DNA of 64,000 nt, from NCBI GenBank assembly GCA_039809495.1, contig JBDHVC010000020.1:3061-67060 (forward strand), given 5' to 3'. How positions within the stretch are numbered: the first letter of the stretch is position 1; each line of letters begins with the position of its first letter. This document shows, in pieces, positions 20,766-29,634 of the stretch. The position numbers and the translations under genes were made by a program. This DNA comes from JAFLCL01 sp039809495. GTDB lineage: Bacteria > Myxococcota_A > Polyangia > Polyangiales > Sandaracinaceae. The notes beneath the pieces are model-generated. The model had not been told where the DNA came from, ran no database searches, and saw only the letters and a program-made list of their open reading frames with translations.

Positions 20766-21974
20766 ATGGGTAACCGCGAGCTCCTCGAACACGCCAGCCA
20801 CCTCCTCCCCATCTATCGCCAGCCGCCCAACGTCATGGCGCGCGGCGAAGGCTCCCGCATCTGGGACGCGGACGGCCGCGAATTCCTCGACTACTCCGGC
20901 GGCATCGCCGTCCTCTCGGTCGGCCACTGCCACCCGAAGCTGAGCGCGGCGATCGCCAAGCAGGCGGCGACGCTGATGCACACCTCGAACCTCTTCTACA
21001 CCGACAAGGAGCTGCTCTTCGCCGAGGCGCTCACCCGGCGCACGGGCTTCTCGCACGTCTACTTCGGCAGCACCGGGACCGAGGCGAACGAGGCGCTCAT
21101 CAAGCTCGGCCGGCGCTGGCACTTCGAGCACGGCCACAGGGAGCGCACCGGCATCGTCTCGACGTGGAAGAGCTTCCACGGCCGCACGCTCGGCGCGCTC
21201 ACGCTGACGGGTCAGCCGAAGTACCAGGAGGGCATGCCGCTCATCAGCGACGTCTCCTACGTGAAGTACGACGACCTCGCCGCGATGGACGCGGCGATCA
21301 CGGACCAGACCGCGTTCGTCATCCTCGAGCCGATCCAGGCCGAGGGCGGCATCCTCGCGCCGAGCGACGCGTACCTGCGCGGCGTGCGCGAGCTCTGCGA
21401 CGCGCGCGGCGCGCTGCTCTTCTTCGACGAGGTCCAGACGGGCTTCGGTCGGACCGGCTACTTCCTCGGCCGCGAGCACAGCGGCGTCATGCCGGACGCG
21501 TGCTCGCTCGCCAAGGGCATCGGCGGCGGCTTCCCGCTCAGCGCGATGATGGTCTCGAAGAAGCTCTCGGACGGCCTCCCGGTGGGCGCGCACGGGACGA
21601 CCTTCGGCGGCAACCCGCTCGCCTGCGCCGCGGGCCTCGCGATCCTCGAGATCATGGAGGAGGAGAACCTCGTCGAGAACGCGCGCGTCGTCGGCGCGCA
21701 CCTCGGCGAGCAGCTCGACGCGCTCGCGAAGGACGCGTCGCTCCCGGCCGCCGTCGAGCGGCGCGGCCGCGGCCTGCTCCAGGGCGTCCGCATCGCCCCC
21801 GAGTACGACGCGCGCGACGTGCTCTTCGCGATGCGCGAGGAGGGCGTGCTCGCCTCGGTCGCCGGCGGCGACGTCGTGCGCCTGGCCCCCGCCCTCAACA
21901 CGACCCGCGCCGAGGCCGATCGGGCCGTCGAGGCGATCCGCAAGGCGCTGCCGCGCGTCGCGAAGAAGGCCTGA
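20766..21974 (+). CDS. argD: Acetylornithine aminotransferase (class III, PLP)
   Basis: The 402-residue class III aminotransferase converts N-acetylglutamate semialdehyde and glutamate to N-acetylornithine and 2-oxoglutarate. Motifs are YFGSTGTEANEALIK (phosphate-binding), FHGRTLGALTLTG, LFFDEVQTGFGRTG with the cofactor Asp, and LAKGIGGGFPL with the Schiff-base Lys250. FGGNPLACAA is also present. The order argF-argD fits arginine synthesis. Ornithine or succinylornithine aminotransferase are related alternatives, but the argF neighbour favours ArgD. Confidence 0.95.
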   Translation: MGNRELLEHASHLLPIYRQPPNVMARGEGSRIWDADGREFLDYSGGIAVLSVGHCHPKLSAAIAKQAATLMHTSNLFYTDKELLFAEALTRRTGFSHVYFGSTGTEANEALIKLGRRWHFEHGHRERTGIVSTWKSFHGRTLGALTLTGQPKYQEGMPLISDVSYVKYDDLAAMDAAITDQTAFVILEPIQAEGGILAPSDAYLRGVRELCDARGALLFFDEVQTGFGRTGYFLGREHSGVMPDACSLAKGIGGGFPLSAMMVSKKLSDGLPVGAHGTTFGGNPLACAAGLAILEIMEEENLVENARVVGAHLGEQLDALAKDASLPAAVERRGRGLLQGVRIAPEYDARDVLFAMREEGVLASVAGGDVVRLAPALNTTRAEADRAVEAIRKALPRVAKKA

Positions 21975-22024
21975 TCCCGGCGAGCGGTCGACGACGCACC
22001 CGCCCTCGAGGATCCTCCTCGACG

Positions 22025-24250
22025 ATGCGCGCGACCTCGACGCGAAGGAGCACGAGCTCGGCCCTCTCGGCGGCGCTCGTGCTCCTCGCGGCGCTCGGCG
22101 TGGCCTCGTCGAGCCTCGCCCCGCCCCGCGCGCGAGCCGACGACGCGCTCGAGCGGCGCATCGCGGCCGCGCTCGAGCCTCGCGCGATCGATCTCGAGCC
22201 GACGCGCGCTTGGCCGGCCGCGCCGCTCCTCGATCGCGCGCGCGCCGCCGTCGGGGCCGAGCTCGCCTGGCGGCGTGAGGGCGGTGGGCGCGGGCGAGGC
22301 GCGACGATCTGCGTCGTCGACACGGGGATCGACCTCGGCCACCGCGACTTCCGCGACGCGGAGGGCCGCACGCGCGTGCGCTTCGCGCTCGACCTCTTCG
22401 CGCCCGCGCGCGGCGTGCACCCCGAGCTCGAGCGAGGCGGAGGCGCCGTCTGGTCGAGCGCCGAGATCGACCTCGCCCTCGCGCGCGGCGAGCCGCCCAT
22501 CGCGGATCGCTCGGGGCACGGCACGGAGGTCGCGTCCGCGGCGGCCGGCGACGACAGCCCCTCGCCCACGGGCGACGACGGCCGGGAGGCGGGCATCGCC
22601 CCCGAGGCGGACCTCGTCGTCGTCCGCGCGCTCGACGAGGCGCGCGGCGGCTTCGTCGACGCCGACGTCGTGCGCGGCGCGCGCTTCTGCGTCGATCCTC
22701 GCGTGAGCGAGCCCGAGCGGACGGTCGTGCTCCTCGCGCTCGGCGGCCACGACGGCCCTCACGACGGGACGAGCGCGTACGAGCGCGCCGTGAGCGCGAT
22801 CGCCGCGAGCGGCGCGGCCGTCGTCGTCGCCGCCGGCAACGACGCGGGCCGCTCCCTCCACGCGCGCGGCTGGCTGGTCGGGGACGAGCCGAGCCCGCTG
22901 ACCGTGCGGATCGGCCCGACGAGCCGCGACGACGCGCTCTTGGTGGTCGTCGTCCGCGGCGCGCGGGAGGTCCGCGCAGCGCTCGAGGGGCGCGCCCGCG
23001 GCCCCTTCGTGCCGCGCGGCGCGCGGAGCGACGACGGGCGGGTGCTCGTCGACGCGCGCGATCCCGTGACGACGTGGGTGATCGCGCGGGGCACGCTCCG
23101 GGGCGAGCTCGCGATCGAGGCCCGCGGCGCGCTCGCGCCAGGGGCTCGGCTCGACGCGTGGATCGCCGAGGCCGACGTGGGCGCGAGCGGGTTCGCCCCG
23201 CGCTTCGTCGGGCCGAGCGCGCGGGAGGGGAGCGAGCTCCGGATCCCCGCGACCGCTCCGGGCGTCGTCTCGGTCGGGGCCAGCGTCTCCCGCGGGTTCC
23301 TCGCGCCCGAGCGCGGTGAGCGCGGCGTCACGCTCGAGGCCGACCCGCTCGAGCGAGCGCTCTTCTCGTCGCGCGGGCCCGGCGTGCGCGGCGAGCCGCT
23401 CCCGACCCTCCTCGCGCCGGGCGGCGTCCTCGTCGTCGCTCGATCGAGCGCGCTCGTCGTCGGAGCGCCGGGCGCGCCGCCGACGGTCGCGGAGCTCGAG
23501 CGTCTCTCGCGCGGCGCGGATCGGATCGCCGCGACGGGGACGTCGCTCTCGGCGGCGATCGTGGCGGGCGCGATCGCGATCGCGCGGGGCGCGAGCCCGT
23601 CCCGCGGCGCGAGCGAGGCGTCCCTGCTCGCCGCGAGCGCGCGCTCGATCGAGGGGCCCTACGCGCCCGAGGCCGGCGCCGGCGCGCTCGATCTCCCCGC
23701 GTACCTGGCGCTCCGCGAGCGTCGACCGGGGGAGCTCGCCGAGGCCCTCGAGCTCGGCTGCACCGCGCGAGCGATCACGCCGCGCGCGAGCGACGTCGCG
23801 ATCGTCGTGCGGTCGCGCGGCGGTGGGACGACGCGCCTCTTCGCGCGGGCGGCCGACGCGGACTTCACGAGCGCGGGGTGGCTCCTCGAGGGCTATGGCG
23901 CGGCGCGGGTGCGCGTCCCGCCCGTCGTCATCGGCGCGCGCGTCCCTTTCGACGTCCTCGTCGATGGGCACGCCGCGCGCGCGTGCGAGCTCGTCGTGGT
24001 CGACCCGACGACGGCCGATCGGCTCGCCTTCGCCCCTGCCTGCTCGGCGTCGAGCGGCGCGTCCCGCGCGAGGGCGCCCCTCGCCGGGTGGCTCTTGCTC
24101 TTGCTCGCGCTCGGCGCGGCGCGCGCCTCACGCCGGCTCGCGCGGGCGGTTGTGGTAGGGTCCCCGCCGTGCCGCTCCCGACGGTCGTCGCGCTCTCCTT
24201 CACCGTGGGCACGCTCGCCGCGCTCGCGGGACGCGCCGAGATCAAGCTGA
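22025..24250 (+). CDS. Secreted subtilisin-like serine protease (S8) with C-terminal membrane anchor
   Basis: The 741-residue protein has a signal peptide (about 1-38). The S8 triad is complete: Asp99 in VVDTGIDLGHRDF, His165 in SGHGTEVASAA and Ser507 in ATGTSLSAA. The oxyanion Asn lies in VVVAAGND. A roughly 220-residue insert between the Asn and Ser blocks contains beta-rich sequence. The C-terminus has a Cys, a hydrophobic span (GWLLLLLALGAA) and Arg-rich residues, resembling the tripartite sorting tails known as MYXO-CTERM. The frame then continues 82 bases into the next gene, so the last 25 or so residues may be an accident of overlap. Confidence 0.85.
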   Translation: MRATSTRRSTSSALSAALVLLAALGVASSSLAPPRARADDALERRIAAALEPRAIDLEPTRAWPAAPLLDRARAAVGAELAWRREGGGRGRGATICVVDTGIDLGHRDFRDAEGRTRVRFALDLFAPARGVHPELERGGGAVWSSAEIDLALARGEPPIADRSGHGTEVASAAAGDDSPSPTGDDGREAGIAPEADLVVVRALDEARGGFVDADVVRGARFCVDPRVSEPERTVVLLALGGHDGPHDGTSAYERAVSAIAASGAAVVVAAGNDAGRSLHARGWLVGDEPSPLTVRIGPTSRDDALLVVVVRGAREVRAALEGRARGPFVPRGARSDDGRVLVDARDPVTTWVIARGTLRGELAIEARGALAPGARLDAWIAEADVGASGFAPRFVGPSAREGSELRIPATAPGVVSVGASVSRGFLAPERGERGVTLEADPLERALFSSRGPGVRGEPLPTLLAPGGVLVVARSSALVVGAPGAPPTVAELERLSRGADRIAATGTSLSAAIVAGAIAIARGASPSRGASEASLLAASARSIEGPYAPEAGAGALDLPAYLALRERRPGELAEALELGCTARAITPRASDVAIVVRSRGGGTTRLFARAADADFTSAGWLLEGYGAARVRVPPVVIGARVPFDVLVDGHAARACELVVVDPTTADRLAFAPACSASSGASRARAPLAGWLLLLLALGAARASRRLARAVVVGSPPCRSRRSSRSPSPWARSPRSRDAPRSS
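24156..24161 (+). promoter_or_regulatory. Predicted -10 box (TAGGGT) before the five-span membrane protein gene
   Basis: TAGGGT lies seven bases before the proposed GTG, inside the 3-prime end of the protease gene. It supports this GTG as a start. Confidence 0.3.
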
Positions 24251-24717
24251 GCCCGAAGCACCCGCTCCTCAGCCGATCCTTCGCGTCGTTCCTCGCGTTC
24301 GTGCTGGTCGTCCTCGTCCCGGCCTCCGTCTACCTCTACCTCTTCCACGGGGACTGGTTCCTCCTCTACACGATCGACGTGCGCGAGATCCCGTCGGCGA
24401 TCGCGCTCGTCGGCTTCGTCGTCGAGGCCCTCGTCGGCGTGCTCGGCTTCGCCCTCGGCGCGACCCTGCTCCGAGGGCAGCACGAGAGCGGCGCGCTCGG
24501 GATCGCGCTCGGCACCCTGCTCGTCGGCCTCGCGATCCCCGTCGTGTTCCGCGCGCGGCTCGAGCAGGTGGGCAGCTACGCGCAGTGGACCGGGCGCTTC
24601 GGGCTCGTCGACTTCACGGCCGCCCCGCTCTTCGCGAGCACGCTCGTCATGGCCGGGGCGCTCGTCCTCGGGGCGGCGTTCCTGCTCGTCCGGCTGCGGA
24701 TCGGCGAGCGTCGTTGA
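24169..24717 (+). CDS. Small polytopic membrane protein of unknown function
   Basis: The 182-residue protein has about five hydrophobic spans, with little sequence outside them. Recognisable landmarks are VALSFTVGTLAALAG at the start, SFASFLAFVLVVLVPASVYLYLF and FASTLVMAGALVLGAAFLLVRLRIG at the end. No family motif was recognised. The GTG start puts the N-terminus within the end of the protease frame. No alternative ATG gives a full first span. It may be expressed with the downstream lipoprotein pair. Confidence 0.65.
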   Translation: MPLPTVVALSFTVGTLAALAGRAEIKLSPKHPLLSRSFASFLAFVLVVLVPASVYLYLFHGDWFLLYTIDVREIPSAIALVGFVVEALVGVLGFALGATLLRGQHESGALGIALGTLLVGLAIPVVFRARLEQVGSYAQWTGRFGLVDFTAAPLFASTLVMAGALVLGAAFLLVRLRIGERR

Positions 24718-24743
24718 CGCCGAACGCGGCGCGTTGCTACCGT
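24714..24743 (+). promoter_or_regulatory. Predicted promoter of the DUF4398/OmpA lipoprotein pair
   Basis: TTGACG (24714-24719) overlaps the previous stop codon. An 18-base spacer leads to TACCGT (24738-24743), 11 bases before the ATG. It is one of the better sigma-70-like matches in the window. Confidence 0.55.
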
Positions 24744-24754
24744 CCGCTCGTTCC

Positions 24755-25111
24755 ATGCCCCCCTTCGGACGGCTCGATCGCGCGCTCTGGCTCGTCACCC
24801 TCTCGCCGCTCGTCCTCGGATCGAGCGCGGGCTGCGGTGCGCTCATCTACCAAGTCGACGTCGTCAACGCGGAGAGCGCCGTGAGCGAGGCCGAGCACGC
24901 GGGCGCCGCGGAGGCCTCTCCCTACGAGTACTACGCCGCGCGCGAGTACCTCACCGAGGCGCAGCACGAGGCCGCCGAGGCCGCCTACGAGGACGCGATG
25001 CACTACGCGGAGCGCGCGAACGACCTCGCGCGCCAGGCGCTCTCGCGCGTGCGCTCGAGCTCGCGCGACGCGCGTGGAGATCGCGCCGAGAGCGCGGGAG
25101 CGGCCCGGTGA
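24755..25111 (+). CDS. DUF4398-type lipoprotein
   Basis: The 118-residue protein has a signal sequence ending SSAGC, so it is a predicted lipoprotein. The mature part is helical: YEYYAAREYLTEAQHEAAEAAYEDAMHYAERANDLARQAL, given in pieces, matches the DUF4398 pattern of residues found beside OmpA-type genes. The ATG is favoured over a TTG 21 bases upstream because the TACCGT box lies between them. The next gene overlaps by four bases (GTGA), and its own N-terminal part contains a related helical segment. Confidence 0.72.
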   Translation: MPPFGRLDRALWLVTLSPLVLGSSAGCGALIYQVDVVNAESAVSEAEHAGAAEASPYEYYAAREYLTEAQHEAAEAAYEDAMHYAERANDLARQALSRVRSSSRDARGDRAESAGAAR

Positions 25112-26232
25112 AGAACCTCCGATCCCGACCGCTCCTCCTCGGGGTCGCGCTGGGCGTCTTCGCGCTCCTCGCGTCCGCGTGCTCGCAGGCGGCGCTCCTG
25201 CGCGGCCGCATCGCCGGGACGCGTGAGATCGCGAGCCAGGCCGAGCGCGACGGAGCGCGCGCCTGCGCGCCGCGCGAGCTCGCCGTCGCCCAGGCGCACC
25301 TCGAATTCGCCGAGATCGAGACGATCCAGGGGAACCCGACCCGCGCCGCCCAGCACCTCGCCATCGCCGAGCCGGCGACGCGCGCCGCGCGGCGTCTGAC
25401 CGACCCGACGCGGTGCCTGCCCGCCGACGCCCCCGCGCCCCCACCTCCGCCGCCTCAGCCCGGCGATCGCGACGGCGACGGAATCCCCGACGACGTCGAT
25501 CGGTGCCCGGACGAGCCGGAGGACTTCGACGGCCACCTCGACGACGACGGCTGCCCCGAGCAGGAGGACACCGACGGGGACGGGATCAACGACGATCGCG
25601 ACCTCTGCCCGATCGAGGCCGAGGATCGTGACGGCTACCTCGACGACGACGGCTGCCCCGAGCTCGACAACGATCTCGACGGCATCCCGGACGACGCGGA
25701 CCAGTGCGACGATCAGCCCGAGGATCGCGACGGAACGAGCGACGAGGACGGCTGCCCCGACCCCGACAACGATCACGACGGCTTCCCCGACGTCACCGAT
25801 CGCTGCCCGAACGAGCCCGGGATCGCAGAGGAGGGCGGCTGCCCGCGCGTCTACCGCGACGTCGAGGTCACCTCGACCGGGATCGTGATCCGCCAGCAGA
25901 TCTTCTTCGAGACGAACCGCGCGGTGATCCGGCCCCAGTCGTTCGCGATCCTCGACACCGTGGCCCAGGTCCTCCAGGACTTCCCCGACATCACGGTCGA
26001 GGTGCAGGGGCACACCGACAGCCGCGGCAACGACGCCTTCAACATGCGGCTCTCGCAGGCCCGCGCCGAGTCCGTCCGCACCTACCTCGTCAACCGCGGC
26101 ATCGCGGCCGAGCGCCTCTCCGCGCGCGGCTACGGAGAAACGCAGCCGATCGAGAGCAACGCGACGGCCGAGGGGCGAGCGCTCAACCGCCGCGTCGCCT
26201 TCGTGCGGACCGACGCGCGCGCGGCGCGCTGA
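25108..26232 (+). CDS. OmpA-family lipoprotein with TSP3 repeats
   Basis: The 374-residue protein has a lipobox LLASAC, a helical DUF4398-like part (about 30-95), a Pro-rich hinge, and TSP3 calcium repeats (about 118-250; DRDGDGIPDDVDRCP and similar). The C-terminal OmpA peptidoglycan-binding domain (about 255-374) has FFETNRAVIRPQS, VEVQGHTDSRG and NMRLSQARAESVRTYL. It probably anchors the outer membrane to peptidoglycan. GTG start overlapping the preceding TGA. Combining a lipid anchor with DUF4398 and TSP3 is a layout I associate with myxobacteria and relatives. Confidence 0.88.
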   Translation: MKNLRSRPLLLGVALGVFALLASACSQAALLRGRIAGTREIASQAERDGARACAPRELAVAQAHLEFAEIETIQGNPTRAAQHLAIAEPATRAARRLTDPTRCLPADAPAPPPPPPQPGDRDGDGIPDDVDRCPDEPEDFDGHLDDDGCPEQEDTDGDGINDDRDLCPIEAEDRDGYLDDDGCPELDNDLDGIPDDADQCDDQPEDRDGTSDEDGCPDPDNDHDGFPDVTDRCPNEPGIAEEGGCPRVYRDVEVTSTGIVIRQQIFFETNRAVIRPQSFAILDTVAQVLQDFPDITVEVQGHTDSRGNDAFNMRLSQARAESVRTYLVNRGIAAERLSARGYGETQPIESNATAEGRALNRRVAFVRTDARAAR

Positions 26233-26245
26233 TCACCCTCGCGCC

Positions 26246-26277
26246 GTGGCGGGCGCCGCTGCGTCGCGGCGGGCCAC
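26246..26277. terminator. Imperfect hairpin between convergent OmpA-type and pcnB-type genes
   Basis: GTGGC/GCCAC and GCCGC/GCGGC form two stacked five-base stems with an internal loop of four and two bases. There is no U-tract. It is the only structure noted in this 72-base convergent gap. Confidence 0.35.
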
Positions 26278-26304
26278 CCGACGCTCCTCGGGGATCGCGC
26301 CCCC

Positions 26305-27861
26305 TCAGCGTCGGCGACGCCGTGGCGAGCGCGCGGGCTCGCCTCCGCGCGCCTCGGAGGCTCCCCGCTCGAGGCGCGCGCTCGGCTCGCGCAGGGTCGG
26401 CTCGACGCCTCGCGCGTGGCACTCGATCTCGTAGAGCGTGAGCGCGTCGTCGAAGAACTCGCGGGAGGCGAGCGTCCCGAGCTTCCCCGTCCAGAGCCGC
26501 CGCTGGCAGCCGAGGACGACGCGCATGCGCTCCTTGATCCGTCGAGGGAGCGCGAGGGTGCGGGTGAGCTCGCTCATCGCCTCCTCGTACGCCGCCAGCG
26601 GATCGGGCGCGCCCGCGAGCGCCTCCTCGATCACGTCGACGAGCAGGACGGCGAGGAGCACCGTGTCGCTCGGCACCCGACCCTCGCGCACGAACGCGTC
26701 GACGGCGTCGAGCCGCCGCCAGATCCTCGGGATCGTGCGCCCATCGGTCGGCGCGTCGTCGAGCAGCGCGCTCACCTCCGGCACGAGCACGGCGAGGACG
26801 CCCATCTCCCACGCGAGCCAGAGCGAGCGGTGAGCGGCGCCTCCGCGGAGCAGCCTGAGGAGCTCCTCGAAGAGCCGCGGCGGGGCCGCCCGCCGGAGCT
26901 CCTCGCGCTGCGCGACCATCGCGTCGTAGCACTCCGGATCGATGCCGACGTCGAGGCGCGCGCCGAACTTGATCGCTCGCAGGATCCGGACCGGATCCTC
27001 TCGAAACCGGACGTCCGGCAGGCCGATCGTGCCGAGCACGCGCCGCTCGACGTCCTTCATCCCTCCGACGAAGTCGATCACCTCCTCGCGCTCGACGTCG
27101 TAGAAGAGCCCGTTGATGCGGAAGTCGCGCCGCAGCGCGTCCTCGTGGGGGAACCCGAACACGTTGTCGTGGCGGATGAGGAGATCGGCGTCGTCCTCGC
27201 GCGACTTCGAGCGCGGCACGAGCGCCTCGTCGCGCTCGGAGGGCTCGACCCCGGAAGGATCCCGACGAAACGTCGCCGTCTCGATGACCTTGCCCGCGCC
27301 GAACAGGATGTGCGCGAGGCGAAAGCGCCGGCCGATCACGCGGCAATTGCGGAAGATCGCCTTGATCTCGTGCGGCCGCGCGTTGGTCGCGACGTCGAAG
27401 TCCTTGGGCTTCTTGTCGAGCAGGAGGTCGCGGACGCAGCCACCGACGAGGTAGGCGTGGAAGCCGTTGCGGACGAGCCGCCGAACGACCTTCACCGCGT
27501 CGTCGTCGAGGTGCTCGGCGGGGAAGGTGTGAGCGTGGATCGTCGGGCGTGGCCCATCGACGAAGCGGGCGTCGGCGGGCTCACCCGCGCCGTCGGCGTC
27601 GATCGAGGGCGCCGCGACCGGCTCACCGCGCGTCGCCGCGTCGAGGGCCGAAGGCGGGCTCTCGTCCCCCGCCGGCTCCACGCCGCCGCGCGCTCGAGCG
27701 CGGCGACCTCTTCGCCTCCGCGGCTCTCCCGATCGCTCCGCCTCATCGGCGTCGGATCGCGGCCTCGTCGTCGACGTCGAGGCGTCTTGGGATCTGGTGT
27801 TCGGCTCGCCGCCCGACAGCATCGGCTCGGGCGTGAGCGACTCCTCATCACGGTCGTTCAT
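26305..27861 (-). CDS. pcnB: Poly(A) polymerase / CCA-type tRNA nucleotidyltransferase family protein
   Basis: The 518-residue protein has a basic disordered N-terminus (about 1-110) and then the class II nucleotidyltransferase head: AYLVGGCVRDLLL and KPKDFDVATNARP, with the catalytic Asp pair in DFD. It continues with GRRFRLAHI, DFRINGLFYD and DPVRILRAIKF. This order and the C-terminal basic tail (after about 445) fit PcnB, the enzyme that adds A tails to RNA. A CCA-adding enzyme is the main alternative. The start is ATG (MNDRDEES); a longer frame upstream reaches near 27990 but is poor in coding character. Confidence 0.85.
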   Translation of the reverse strand: MNDRDEESLTPEPMLSGGEPNTRSQDASTSTTRPRSDADEAERSGEPRRRRGRRARARGGVEPAGDESPPSALDAATRGEPVAAPSIDADGAGEPADARFVDGPRPTIHAHTFPAEHLDDDAVKVVRRLVRNGFHAYLVGGCVRDLLLDKKPKDFDVATNARPHEIKAIFRNCRVIGRRFRLAHILFGAGKVIETATFRRDPSGVEPSERDEALVPRSKSREDDADLLIRHDNVFGFPHEDALRRDFRINGLFYDVEREEVIDFVGGMKDVERRVLGTIGLPDVRFREDPVRILRAIKFGARLDVGIDPECYDAMVAQREELRRAAPPRLFEELLRLLRGGAAHRSLWLAWEMGVLAVLVPEVSALLDDAPTDGRTIPRIWRRLDAVDAFVREGRVPSDTVLLAVLLVDVIEEALAGAPDPLAAYEEAMSELTRTLALPRRIKERMRVVLGCQRRLWTGKLGTLASREFFDDALTLYEIECHARGVEPTLREPSARLERGASEARGGEPARSPRRRRR

Positions 27862-28031
27862 GTGGGCTCGTTCCCCGGGGCGTCTCATCGGCCCGACCGG
27901 GGTGGCTCCCTTCTTCCCAGAGGTCGGCAGCTCATCGGCTCCGAGGGGGCTCCTCCGCGTGTCCGACGGATAGATACCAGCCGGCCCCACCCCTCGGCAA
28001 GCCGACGCCGAGCGAGCGCGGCCGCGTCCGT

Positions 28032-28062
28032 CGGATCACGCCGAGCGACGGCGCGCCGTCAG
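28032..28062 (-). repeat. Stop-proximal head motif after the NtrC-type gene
   Basis: CTGACGGCGCGCC...CTCGGCGTGATCC starts at the stop codon of the regulator gene. It matches the head of the structured elements, with G for A in the GACGTG part. The body of the element is missing. Confidence 0.55.
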
Positions 28063-29456
28063 CTCGTCCCCTCGCCCTCGCCCTCCGCGCCCTTCTCCTT
28101 CGCCTCCCGGATCCCGAGCGCCTTCATCTTCTTGTAGAGGTGGCTCCGCTCGAGGCCGAGCCCCTCGGCCGTCCGCGTGACGTGGTTCTGGTGGTGCTCG
28201 AGCGCGCGCAGGATGAGGTCGCGCTCGACCTCGCGCACCATCGCCTCGAGCGGCACCCCCGGCCGGAAGTACCCCGCCGCCCCCGCGCTCCCGACCGGGA
28301 GCTGCGCGCGCACGTCATCCTCGCCGATCGTGTCGCCCGGAGAGAGGATGACGAGGCGCTCGACGAGGTTGCGCAGCTCGCGGACGTTCCCAGGGAACGC
28401 GTAGCGCGAGAGCGCGCGGAGGGCTCCGTCGCTGAGGCGCTTCTCTCGGCGATCGTTCTCGATCGACGCGAGGTGCGCGAAGTGCTCGGCGAGCGCGGGG
28501 ACGTCCTCGATCCGCTCGCGGAGCGACGGCACCCGGATCGGCACGACGTTCAGCCGATCGAAGAGGTCGGCCCGGAAGCTCCCCCGCTCGATCTCCTTCT
28601 CGAGCGCCTTGTTGGTCGCGGCGACGACGCGGACGTCGAGGGAGAGGAGCTCCCCGCCGCCGACGCGCTCGATCTCTCCCTCCTGGAGCACGCGCAGGAG
28701 CTTCGCCTGCATCGCGAGCGGCATGTCGCCGACCTCGTCGAGGAAGAGCGTCCCCTTGTGCGCGCGCTCGAACTTGCCGCGGCGCTGTCGCGTCGCGCCG
28801 GTGAACGCGCCCGCCTCGTGCCCGAAGAGCTCGCTCTCGACGAGCTCCGCCGGCACCGCGGCGCAATTCATCTTCTCGAAGGGCTTGTTCGCGCGCTTGC
28901 TCCCGCGGTGGATCGCGGCGGCGACGAGCTCCTTCCCGGTCCCACGCTCGCCCGTGACGAGCACGGTGGCCGAGGCCGACGCCGCGAGCTCGATGCGCTC
29001 GCGGAGCCTGCGCATCGGCGCGCTCTCCCCGAGCAGCCCCGAGCCCTGCCCCGAGCGCTCCTTGAGATCACGGTTCTCCTCCGAGAGCTTCGCGTGCTCG
29101 AGCGCGCGCGAGAGCGAGAGGAGCAGCCGATCGGTCCCGATCGGCTTCTCGAGGAAGTCGTGGGCGCCGAGGCGCGTCGCCTCGATGGCCGTCTCGATGT
29201 TGCCCTGGCCGCTCATCACGAGGATGGGCGCATCGATCGAGAGCGCCCGCAGCGCGAGCAAGAGCTCGAGGCCGCTCCTCCCCGGCATGTTCACGTCGAG
29301 GAGGAACGCGTCGTAGGCGCGGCTCTTCGCCTTCTCGAGCGCGATGTCGGCGGAGCCCGCGACGTCGACGTCGTAGTCCTCGACGCGCAGGGCGCGAGAG
29401 AGCGTCGAGAGGATGTTCTTCTCGTCGTCGACGACGAGGATCGAGGCCGAGGCCAT
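28059..29456 (-). CDS. NtrC-family sigma-54 response regulator (first copy)
   Basis: The 465-residue protein comprises a receiver domain (1-120, phospho-acceptor Asp54 in FLLDVNMPG), a sigma-54 AAA+ domain (about 140-380) and a Fis-type helix-turn-helix (about 415-455). AAA+ motifs are Walker A GERGTGKE, GAFTGA in EAGAFTGATRQ, which contacts sigma-54, and Walker B GTLFLDEVGD. It activates sigma-54 promoters when phosphorylated. No histidine kinase is adjacent in the same direction; the divergent kinase pairs with its own regulator. A TAGGAT box ends five bases before the ATG. Confidence 0.92.
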   Translation of the reverse strand: MASASILVVDDEKNILSTLSRALRVEDYDVDVAGSADIALEKAKSRAYDAFLLDVNMPGRSGLELLLALRALSIDAPILVMSGQGNIETAIEATRLGAHDFLEKPIGTDRLLLSLSRALEHAKLSEENRDLKERSGQGSGLLGESAPMRRLRERIELAASASATVLVTGERGTGKELVAAAIHRGSKRANKPFEKMNCAAVPAELVESELFGHEAGAFTGATRQRRGKFERAHKGTLFLDEVGDMPLAMQAKLLRVLQEGEIERVGGGELLSLDVRVVAATNKALEKEIERGSFRADLFDRLNVVPIRVPSLRERIEDVPALAEHFAHLASIENDRREKRLSDGALRALSRYAFPGNVRELRNLVERLVILSPGDTIGEDDVRAQLPVGSAGAAGYFRPGVPLEAMVREVERDLILRALEHHQNHVTRTAEGLGLERSHLYKKMKALGIREAKEKGAEGEGEGTS

Positions 29457-29461
29457 GCGCG

Positions 29462-29467
29462 ATCCTA
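29462..29467 (-). promoter_or_regulatory. Predicted -10 box (TAGGAT) of the NtrC-type gene
   Basis: TAGGAT ends five bases before the ATG, which would give a leaderless mRNA. No -35 match was seen. Confidence 0.35.
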
Positions 29468-29541
29468 GCGCACCGCGCGCGAGCGTCGCGTAGGAGCGCC
29501 GCGCGCACGCCGCGAGGGCGGCGCGCCCGTGGCTGTCGCGA

Positions 29542-29547
29542 TACAAT
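29542..29547 (+). promoter_or_regulatory. Predicted -10 box (TACAAT) upstream of the efflux operon
   Basis: TACAAT is close to the sigma-70 consensus and lies 87 bases before the OmpR-type regulator gene. This leaves a longer leader than other genes here. No -35 was seen. Confidence 0.45.
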
Positions 29548-29634
29548 CGCCGCACGCTGGCGTCGCGCTCGCACGATCGACCCCGCGCCGCCCGCGGAGC
29601 GCACCGATGCTCGCTCCGGTCGCTGGAGGTCTCG

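Noticed and set aside
21164..22024. Open frame upstream of the subtilase in the same frame
   Set aside because: It overlaps argD in another frame and has Arg/Pro-rich shadow composition. The signal peptide starts at 22025.
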